Assembly: GCA_029785235.1 (NCBI GenBank) | Contig: JAFMAA010000051.1 | Span: 1 to 6,654, forward strand | Length of the DNA: 6,654 bases | Direction: 5' to 3' | DNA from: Nitrososphaerota archaeon | GTDB taxonomy: Archaea; Thermoproteota; Nitrososphaeria; Nitrososphaerales; UBA183 | Shown here: positions 1 through 4,480 of the stretch, one piece after another | Numbering within the stretch: position 1 is the first letter of the stretch | Layout of the letters: each line of letters begins with the position of its first letter | Position numbers and translations under genes: made by a program | The notes under the pieces: generated by a model | What the model saw: the letters and a program-made list of their open reading frames with translations, nothing else | Databases searched by the model: none | What the model was told of the DNA's origin: nothing

Positions 1-290
1 ACGCTCTTCTTCCTTAGTCTCCAAATGACCCAGGTAAATACAAACGTGGGTAGCACGTTAATCAGGTCTATCGGCCCCAGAGGATCGCCCAAGGCAGGTT
101 GGTTGGCAATGAACACTCCCAGGGTCTGTCCGATTATCGCTGGCCATCCGAGCAGTGGGACCAAGCCAATCAACACATTCGCGACCCTGAGGTTAATGAC
201 CCCGTAGCTTATCGGACTAAACACCACACCGAGAACCACATACATCGCCGCATACACCGCGGCAGTTGCTACGACGAGACTCCTTTTCAC
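1..290 (-). CDS. QueT-family ECF transporter S component (partial, 3' end outside window)
   Basis: The first 96 codons of a membrane protein run off the left edge. Hydrophobic segments lie at about residues 4-25, 35-62 and 76-91. The core SPISYG (25-30) followed by NLRVANVL (33-40) and a GxxxAN-like turn (GVFIAN, 58-63) fits the QueT pattern of an SYG/SFY turn followed by FRV(S/A). Known QueT proteins are substrate-binding S components of energy-coupling-factor transporters, linked to uptake of queuosine or archaeosine precursors (preQ0/preQ1) across the cytoplasmic membrane. I infer the same class here, but the usual Gln and Glu around FRVSE are Asn (N33, N38), so the substrate is uncertain. 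The start is GTG at 290-288, chosen because GGGGGAG lies 7 nt upstream (298-304). The gene lies downstream of the aldo/keto reductase with a 99-nt gap that appears to hold its own promoter. ECF ATPase and T subunits are not visible. Confidence 0.75.
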   Translation of the reverse strand, partial: MKRSLVVATAAVYAAMYVVLGVVFSPISYGVINLRVANVLIGLVPLLGWPAIIGQTLGVFIANQPALGDPLGPIDLINVLPTFVFTWVIWRLRKKS

Positions 291-354
291 TGATCGACTC
301 CCCCAACACCGGGATTTGTATGGCGGATCGGGTCGAGGTCACTCACCCGCCAAG
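291..354 (-). promoter_or_regulatory. Structured 5' leader of the queT-like gene (candidate cis-regulatory RNA)
   Basis: If transcription starts about 26 nt below the box at 376-385, the RNA begins near 354 and has a leader of about 64 nt. The leader starts with a hairpin (352-321): UGGCGG pairs with CCGCCA, extended by a G-U and a U-A pair, then a 6-nt one-sided internal loop and a 3-bp GAG/CUC stem closed by UGAC. Further down, UCCC (311-314) can pair with GGGG (301-304) of the Shine-Dalgarno GGGGGAG over a 6-nt loop, which would hide the ribosome site. These pairings were drawn by eye; a ligand-sensing role is inference only. Confidence 0.35.
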
Positions 355-375
355 TTCCACCTGGTCACAAGAGGT

Positions 376-385
376 GATTTAAGCG
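376..385 (-). promoter_or_regulatory. TATA-like box for the queT-like gene
   Basis: On the minus strand this reads CGCTTAAATC, an AT-rich core preceded by a GC-rich BRE-like flank. It lies just after the stop codon of the aldo/keto reductase. Its centre is about 26 nt above position 354, where the leader hairpin begins. A similar string, CGCTTAAGTG, lies in front of the plus-strand gene at 4481, which supports it as a promoter element of this organism. Confidence 0.4.
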
Positions 386-389
386 ATTA

Positions 390-1211
390 TCAGAAACGCA
401 GATTCAGGTCAGCCGTATCATGGTCGGACAGCCCCCAGTCCGCCGCCCCCGCATTCTCCACGACGTGGGACTTCTTGGACGCACGTGGGATGGGGAATAC
501 ACTTGCCTTGTCTGCCAGCCACCGGAGCGCCACCTGCGCCCTGGTCTTGCCATATCTGGAGCTGAAAGAATCCAGCCTGGGGTCTGACGGGAGTTTTCCA
601 TGGCCCAGAGGATAATATGCCATCAACGCTATCCCCTCCTTCTCGCAGTATGGAAGGACGTCTCTTTCGACGTTCCGGTTGACTAGACTGTAGTCCAGCT
701 GGACCGAGCTCAGCTCAGACTTCGGCAAGGCCGATTGAGCCTCTTTGATCTGTTCCAGAATGAAGTTGCTCACCCCTACGTGCCTGAGCTTCCCACCTTC
801 GACGAGTCTCTCCATGGCTGCCATCGTCTCCTTAATCGGGACCTTGCGATTGGGAAAATGAATCTGATAGAGGTCGACATATGAGGTCCCCAGTCGTGCC
901 AGGCTCCTGTCGAAGGACCTGATGAGGTCGTCCCGGTGCAGGTGGCTTGGCCACGCCTTGGTTGCCAGGAACATCTCGTCCCTCTTTCTTCCGCGCATGG
1001 CTTTCGCCACTAGAGGTTCAGAGCGGTAGATTTCTGCGGTATCAACAAGGGTGATGCCCGCGTCAAGCCCCGCTTCGATGGCCTCAACCTTGGACGCCGC
1101 GCCTCTCCTCCATCCCCCAAAAGCTGTCATAATCCAGAACGGGTCGTAATAGGTGCCCATCCCGACCTCGGAGATCTTCCTTCCGGTCTTACCGAATTCT
1201 TTCAGCTTCAA
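390..1211 (-). CDS. Aldo/keto reductase family oxidoreductase
   Basis: A 273-residue soluble TIM-barrel enzyme that should reduce carbonyl compounds with NAD(P)H in the cytoplasm. The family's catalytic tetrad is complete: Asp57 and Tyr62 in DTAEIY, Lys85 in ATKAW and His118 in QIHFP. Other family marks are RHVGVSNF (143-150), QLDYSLVNR (171-179), the AYYPLGHG strand-loop (198-205) and the cofactor phosphate-binding IPRASKKSHVVENAGA stretch (241-256). The protein is slightly shorter than the usual 280-330 residues but appears whole. The start is TTG at 1211-1209, supported by a strong Shine-Dalgarno GGAGGT 8 nt upstream. It has its own promoter region and is followed by a separate promoter for the queT-like gene. 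The substrate cannot be read from sequence; neither neighbour defines a pathway. Confidence 0.93.
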   Translation of the reverse strand: MKLKEFGKTGRKISEVGMGTYYDPFWIMTAFGGWRRGAASKVEAIEAGLDAGITLVDTAEIYRSEPLVAKAMRGRKRDEMFLATKAWPSHLHRDDLIRSFDRSLARLGTSYVDLYQIHFPNRKVPIKETMAAMERLVEGGKLRHVGVSNFILEQIKEAQSALPKSELSSVQLDYSLVNRNVERDVLPYCEKEGIALMAYYPLGHGKLPSDPRLDSFSSRYGKTRAQVALRWLADKASVFPIPRASKKSHVVENAGAADWGLSDHDTADLNLRF

Positions 1212-1219
1212 CGTTCTAG

Positions 1220-1225
1220 ACCTCC
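1220..1225 (-). promoter_or_regulatory. Shine-Dalgarno of the aldo/keto reductase gene
   Basis: GGAGGT on the minus strand, 8 nt before a TTG codon. This is the strongest ribosome-binding site in the window and fixes the rare TTG start of the reductase. Confidence 0.75.
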
Positions 1226-1246
1226 CTCGGTAAGGTGTGGTCGACT

Positions 1247-1285
1247 TAAAGAAAAACCCGAGCTTGGCTATTTGCCAAGCCCGAG
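1247..1285 (-). terminator. Hairpin plus T-tract terminator of the 92-residue gene
   Basis: On the minus strand, GCTTGGC (1280-1274) and GCCAAGC (1268-1262) form a perfect 7-bp stem around the loop AAATA. G-T and C-G pairs extend it outward to about 11 bp. TTTTTCTTT follows immediately (1248-1256). The TAG stop codon of the small gene (1268-1270) lies inside the hairpin, so the stem includes the last codons. Archaeal termination mainly needs the T-run, so the stem is a bonus rather than a requirement. The same T-rich stretch (TTTCTTTAAG) may serve as the TATA region of the following reductase gene. Confidence 0.7.
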
Positions 1286-1546
1286 ACGAAGGCCGTGCTT
1301 CGCGGCTGCTGCTGCCCCACCCGTGGCCACTGTTCCTGCCGCCCCTGTCCCCGCATAGAGGGCAATGTGCTGCTTGAGCACCTCATATGCGTGCGACGTG
1401 GCGGGTACATGCGACAGTGCCACCTGGAGACCCGAAGGGGTAGCATGGACAGCGCTGGCCGCAGCGGATGCATTCCCGGTAGCTACGGCGGCGGTAGCCG
1501 CTGCCGCCAAGCCGCCCAGCGTTGCGACGACTAAGGTCGATATCAT
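1268..1546 (-). CDS. Small Ala/Gly-rich probable exported protein, unknown function
   Basis: 92 residues, not recognised. The N-terminus (residues 1-22) is a hydrophobic run rich in Ala, Val and Leu without an initial positive charge. It is followed by a small-residue stretch (23-35) that could hold a signal cleavage site or lie next to a membrane anchor. The middle (40-65) looks like an amphipathic segment with His46, His52, His60 and two Tyr. The end is Gly/Ala-rich (66-83) with a basic tail KHGLRLGLGK. There are no cysteines. It is believed real because it has the window's only ATG start, with GTGA 6 nt upstream (1553-1556), its own promoter-like region and a clear terminator. Its gene stands alone between the primase and reductase genes. 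A small secreted or membrane peptide is the best inference. Other frames here are also open, so some doubt remains. Confidence 0.6.
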   Translation of the reverse strand: MISTLVVATLGGLAAAATAAVATGNASAAASAVHATPSGLQVALSHVPATSHAYEVLKQHIALYAGTGAAGTVATGGAAAAAKHGLRLGLGK

Positions 1547-1562
1547 GTTTCTTCACTAACCT

Positions 1563-1574
1563 GTCGCATGCGAC
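1563..1574. repeat. Perfect 12-bp palindrome GTCGCATGCGAC
   Basis: A self-complementary dodecamer between the TATA-like box (1577-1586) and the ATG (1546) of the small exported-protein gene. It covers the stretch just before the likely transcription start, where a bound repressor would block initiation. An operator role is inferred from position and symmetry. Confidence 0.45.
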
Positions 1575-1576
1575 CA

Positions 1577-1586
1577 AGTTAACTAA
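1577..1586 (-). promoter_or_regulatory. TATA-like box of the small exported-protein gene
   Basis: TTAGTTAACT on the minus strand, the only AT-rich decamer in this 69-bp gap. A start about 25 nt downstream would fall near 1557, giving a leader of about 10 nt that just includes the GTGA ribosome site. It sits between two palindromes. Confidence 0.4.
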
Positions 1587-1588
1587 TC

Positions 1589-1601
1589 GGTCTTGAAGAC
1601 C
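1589..1601. repeat. Palindrome GGTCTT-N-AAGACC
   Basis: Six-base arms around one central base, just upstream of the TATA-like box of the 1546 gene and 15 bp past the primase stop codon. As RNA it would be only a 5-bp stem with a 3-nt loop and no T-tract follows it, so a DNA operator is more likely than a terminator. Confidence 0.4.
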
Positions 1602-1615
1602 CGTACAACAGTTTA

Positions 1616-2596
1616 CTACGGGGATATCTTGTCTTTCGTGGCGTCTGCAGCAATGACCTCCTTCGGAAGGAGTCCATAGATGTCAGGGTGTTCAGCCTTC
1701 AGCTTTGAGAATGTAGGGGGGAGAAGTCCATTCCTGCGCGCCCTCCTGACGTTATATTCGATGAACCTCCTCATCGCACTGGTCTCTCCGGCTGCGGCCA
1801 CAAACGCCCGTATCTTCTCAATAGCCGCCTCGTCTTCGAGCTTCTTGACATTTACCAGATATGGGGCGAGGACGAGCCATGTAAGACGATGTCTGCCGTC
1901 CGCGACAGGGTGTGCTAGAAGGTCCTCGACATAGAGGTATCCCTTGTTAGTCTTGGGCTTGGGAGACGGGGCATACTTGATTACTTCCGCTTTGACTTCG
2001 GCGAGTTGCTTCGGCAGGCTGGCCTTCCTCAGGTTCCTGACGCCGTCCGCAATCGCGGCCGCCGCGCAACCATAGAACAAGTCATTGAGCAGGTTATCGC
2101 TTAGCCTCACCGTCCCCTTGTCCAAATCTTGCCTCGCCAGCTTCCATTTCGGGTCCTTTGAGAGTTCGTACCGTGAAGTCAGCGAAAGGTACACTTCAAA
2201 GGGGAGCGAGTGGCTGATTCTCCCAGCTTCTTCGATTATCTGAATCGCCGCACCGAAACATTCAGCCATCACAGTAACCTTGTTCCTCGGCCCTTCCACA
2301 AGGAAGAACTCCTTCGCTCTCTCTGCCTCTTTCTTTGAGAAGCGCGACCCAAGGACTGGATCCTGGCTCGCCACGAAAGCCGCGGCAAAGAAACTGGAGA
2401 ACTCGACGAGCTCTGAAATGCTGCGTTCGTATCTCGCTCTCCCTAGAGAGCTCAGCAGCCTGTTCTGCGTCTGGACGACTACTTCCCTGCTGGCTAGGCT
2501 CTCTTCTATTGAAATCGACTCGAAAAACCTTCTTGATCGAGGCGCAAAGGGATACCTCAGCTCTAGGTCTGACAGCAGTGGTGTTCCATAGGACAA
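1616..2596 (-). CDS. priL: DNA primase large subunit-like protein: PriL N-domain with PriX-like C-domain, no Fe-S cysteines
   Basis: 326 residues. The N-terminal part (about 1-210) resembles the helical regulatory domain of archaeal PriL: RYPF near the start (14-17), the ARYERSISELVE helix (54-65), and an FEVYLSLT...WKLARQDLDKGTVRL stretch (133-165). PriL partners the catalytic subunit PriS to make RNA/DNA primers for replication. After a Pro/Lys linker (208-218) comes a segment (219-312) with EDLLAHPVADGRHRLTWLVL, APYLVNVKKL and a basic RRFIEYNVRRARRNGLLPP helix. From memory this is the pattern of PriX, a PriL C-domain derivative that lost its cluster in Sulfolobus. The only cysteines are C113 and C177, both in the N-domain, so the usual four-Cys 4Fe-4S site is absent. 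The TTG start (2596) is chosen because no other start codon precedes RYPF in frame. It lies 23 nt after the GTPase stop, so the two are probably co-transcribed. Confidence 0.7.
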   Translation of the reverse strand: MSYGTPLLSDLELRYPFAPRSRRFFESISIEESLASREVVVQTQNRLLSSLGRARYERSISELVEFSSFFAAAFVASQDPVLGSRFSKKEAERAKEFFLVEGPRNKVTVMAECFGAAIQIIEEAGRISHSLPFEVYLSLTSRYELSKDPKWKLARQDLDKGTVRLSDNLLNDLFYGCAAAAIADGVRNLRKASLPKQLAEVKAEVIKYAPSPKPKTNKGYLYVEDLLAHPVADGRHRLTWLVLAPYLVNVKKLEDEAAIEKIRAFVAAAGETSAMRRFIEYNVRRARRNGLLPPTFSKLKAEHPDIYGLLPKEVIAADATKDKISP

Positions 2597-2619
2597 ACCT
2601 TCGCCACCCGACGCCCTTG

Positions 2620-3837
2620 TTAATCCTCTTTCGCCGTCGACACGATTGAGAGCACGTCCCGATCCCTGAGGACGTAGTTGGTTGGTAGATGCAGTCCAGT
2701 CCTCGCATCCACGGCATAGAGGAGGCCTTTTACTAGGTCAGAGTGGATATCTCTGGCCAGGTCCTCGACGGTGGACCCACTCGGTAGGAGGTGCACATCG
2801 GGGAGGACTCGCCCATTCTTGTCAGAGAGCTTCTGGGGGTCGTGTACGGGATACACCGCATTCTCTTTCAGGAGCTTGAAGACTACCGAGTTGAGCGCGA
2901 ACTGCACGCCGGTTCTCAGGTACTCACCGAAGACCTTGCGTCTGATGTAAGCAAGCGCACTCCTCTGGGCATCATTCAACTCCTGTGGTTTCAACAATTC
3001 GAACCTCTCCTCGCCAGGGATGTATCTGATGAGTCCCTTGGCTTCTGCCCTCCGAAGGGTGAGCTCAGCTTCTCCGCTGGTGGGGACCACCATGAGCCCT
3101 TTGTATTTCTCACGAATCCTCTTGAAGTTCTCTGCCGCATATGGGAGGTCCATCTTGTTAGCTATGAGCAGCGTAGGCTTCGAGTATTCTCTGAGCGACC
3201 AGCAGAAGCCTTGGATTTCCTTTTCACTCCAAGAATCGAACACCCTCTCCTCGAGCGTCAGGTCTTTCATCGCAGCGATTACATGTTCCTTCTTCACTCC
3301 GATGCCTTGCATCACTTCCGCGACCGCAGTAGGGATACCATAGCCCGGGGTCTTCGACAGCTTTGAAATCTTTGGAAGGTTCTGAGTGAACAGCTTCGTA
3401 TACCACAGGACAAGTTCCAGCTCCACATCAGCGAAGTCTGCGATAGGGTCGCCGGTCCCAGGCTCGGTAATCTTCCCGTCCTTGTCTACGCTACCAGAGG
3501 CGTCAACTACATGGAGGAGTGCATCTGACTGGGCCGCTACGCTGAGAAACTGGTTCCCGAGACCTTTCCCCATCCATGCCCCCTTAATCAATCCCGGCAG
3601 GTCGGTCACCTCCAAGGGGATAAAGCGCCAACCGTCTTCGCACTTCGAGTTGGCAGGGCTGTCCTGGGCTCTGAATTCCTTGTGCACGCAGAGTGTGACC
3701 ACATTGGCCACTCCAGTCTCTGGAGACTTGGTGGTGAACGGATAGTTCGAGACTTCTCCAGCGAGGAGGGTCATGGAGTTGAACAACGTCGTCTTCCCGG
3801 CGTTGGTCTTTCCAATCAACCCGATTCTGATAGGCAC
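2620..3837 (-). CDS. Obg/YchF-superfamily GTPase, Ygr210-like, with C-terminal TGS domain
   Basis: 405 residues, full length. The motifs are in order: P-loop GKTNAGKT (9-16), switch I Thr35/Thr36 in YPFTTKSPETG, DLPG (79-82) followed by LIKGA as in Obg proteins, NKMD (227-230) and TSG (253-255). A helical insert lies between G3 and G4, and a TGS domain fills about 325-402. The hydrophobic residue after DxxG marks the HAS-GTPase group. NKMD predicts GTP rather than the ATP preference of bacterial YchF/OLA1. Family members are thought to act on ribosomes or RNA; the exact target is unknown. The start is GTG at 3837, preceded by GGTGA at 3844-3848 (6-nt spacing) and a TATA-like TTTTATC near 3873-3879. 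It is the first gene of the probable operon with the primase subunit. It contains four scattered Cys, none in a metal motif. Confidence 0.92.
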   Translation of the reverse strand: MPIRIGLIGKTNAGKTTLFNSMTLLAGEVSNYPFTTKSPETGVANVVTLCVHKEFRAQDSPANSKCEDGWRFIPLEVTDLPGLIKGAWMGKGLGNQFLSVAAQSDALLHVVDASGSVDKDGKITEPGTGDPIADFADVELELVLWYTKLFTQNLPKISKLSKTPGYGIPTAVAEVMQGIGVKKEHVIAAMKDLTLEERVFDSWSEKEIQGFCWSLREYSKPTLLIANKMDLPYAAENFKRIREKYKGLMVVPTSGEAELTLRRAEAKGLIRYIPGEERFELLKPQELNDAQRSALAYIRRKVFGEYLRTGVQFALNSVVFKLLKENAVYPVHDPQKLSDKNGRVLPDVHLLPSGSTVEDLARDIHSDLVKGLLYAVDARTGLHLPTNYVLRDRDVLSIVSTAKED

Positions 3838-3843
3838 CAGACG

Positions 3844-3880
3844 TCACCCGGCCTGACGGGGTGCTTTCCAGATAAAACCA
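3844..3880 (-). promoter_or_regulatory. Promoter and ribosome site of the GTPase-primase operon
   Basis: The minus strand shows TGGTTTTATC (3871-3880) as a TATA-like box. About 25 nt further is the region just before GGTGA (3844-3848), which matches the archaeal anti-Shine-Dalgarno and sits 6 nt before the GTG at 3837. The 58-bp gap to the upstream regulator gene is long enough for an independent promoter. Confidence 0.4.
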
Positions 3881-3895
3881 TTGTGTGGAGGCCCA

Positions 3896-4381
3896 TCACG
3901 GCGAAGGAGCGGATCGCCATGCTCTGATCGCTTCGTACCAGAACGCCGACGCTGCGGCTCCCATAGCAACGGTGAACCATTCCAGGACCGGAACCAGCCC
4001 AAAGTATGGCGACGCTACTAAACCCAAGTACACAGCGAACACGGTGAAGACTGCTGCGTAGAAGACGAACCTCGGGACTATGAGGGCCCCGAGCCTAAGG
4101 AAGTCCCTCATCACATCTACCTTCACCTCCCGCACTATCTCATACTCTCCGTTGTTCTCTGAGACCAACCCAAGCTCTCTCAGCTTGTTGAGATGATACT
4201 GTGCCAAGGAGGGGTTTGACATGAGTAGGGCGCGCTGGACCTCTCGCACCCCTACCCGGCGCTTCTTGAGGGCGTAGATGTACACTCTCAGAGTGTTCCC
4301 TTTCAATTCCGCATCCACCATCCCGGGGGTGTGCCTCCCTGCCGGCGGTGCCTTCACGGGTTTGCTGTTTGGTTCGCTCAC
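3896..4381 (-). CDS. Membrane-anchored winged helix-turn-helix regulator (two C-terminal membrane segments)
   Basis: 161 residues. A winged-helix DNA-binding domain spans about 26-92: LRVYIYALKKRRVGVREVQRAL (31-52), then recognition-helix-like NPSLAQYHLNKLRELGLV (56-73) and a short wing NNGEYEIV (76-83). Two hydrophobic segments follow, about 98-123 and 129-150, with Arg/Asp at the inner face. The layout, a cytoplasmic DNA-binding domain tethered to the membrane, recurs in archaea; what it senses is unknown. It is transcribed divergently from the exported DUF4382 gene across 99 bp, so that gene is its most likely target, together with itself. The start shown is GTG at 4381. The Pro-rich first 20 residues look disordered, and ATG at 4321 (Met21) with GGAGG 12 nt upstream is a credible alternative. 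Confidence 0.82.
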   Translation of the reverse strand: MSEPNSKPVKAPPAGRHTPGMVDAELKGNTLRVYIYALKKRRVGVREVQRALLMSNPSLAQYHLNKLRELGLVSENNGEYEIVREVKVDVMRDFLRLGALIVPRFVFYAAVFTVFAVYLGLVASPYFGLVPVLEWFTVAMGAAASAFWYEAIRAWRSAPSP

Positions 4382-4413
4382 GTGTCGCAGCGCTCGAGTT
4401 TGCGCGCCTCTCC

Positions 4414-4440
4414 ATGTTCAAAAACATTGGTTGATAATGT
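4414..4440. repeat. Inverted half-sites ATGTT / AACATT / AATGT
   Basis: ATGTT (4414-4418) is mirrored by AACAT (4423-4427), and ACATT (4424-4428) by AATGT (4436-4440). The shared central element could pair with either neighbour. The set lies midway between the divergent genes and is a candidate binding site for the winged-helix regulator. Short AT-rich repeats also arise by chance. Confidence 0.3.
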
Positions 4441-4450
4441 CTGGCCCGGG

Positions 4451-4460
4451 CGCTTAAGTG
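4451..4460 (+). promoter_or_regulatory. TATA-like box of the DUF4382 gene, leaderless arrangement
   Basis: CGCTTAAGTG centred about 25 nt before the GTG at 4481. No Shine-Dalgarno precedes the GTG. This spacing is that expected for a leaderless archaeal transcript starting at or next to the start codon. Confidence 0.45.
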
Positions 4461-4480
4461 AACGGAACAGTGGGCGAAGC

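Larger units (their letters stand above)
4382..4480. promoter_or_regulatory. Divergent promoter region between regulator and DUF4382 genes
   Basis: A 99-bp gap between two divergent starts. It contains the TATA-like CGCTTAAGTG for the plus-strand gene, a GCCCGGGC palindrome (4444-4451) touching it, and an AT-rich zone (4414-4440) with inverted half-sites. For the minus-strand gene the T-rich TGTTTTTGAA (4416-4425) could act as TATA box, but no ribosome site is seen before its GTG. Confidence 0.45.

Noticed and set aside
25..293. Two short overlapping plus-strand open frames.
   Set aside because: The minus strand here encodes a convincing QueT-like membrane protein with a good ribosome site.
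321..352. Hairpin read as a terminator of the reductase gene.
   Set aside because: No T-tract follows it on the minus strand, and it sits in the probable leader of the next gene.
1246..1577. Other open frames on both strands over the small exported-protein gene.
   Set aside because: They have Arg/Cys-rich, shadow-like composition, and none fits the promoter and terminator as the 1268-1546 frame does.
2791..3366. A 191-codon open frame on the plus strand.
   Set aside because: It is fully antisense to the GTPase motifs and has no recognisable domain; open antisense frames are common opposite GC-rich genes.
4331..4480. A 50-codon N-terminal extension of the DUF4382 gene.
   Set aside because: It lies antisense to the regulator gene and across the shared promoter region, and it would place the signal-like hydrophobic segment in the interior of the protein.
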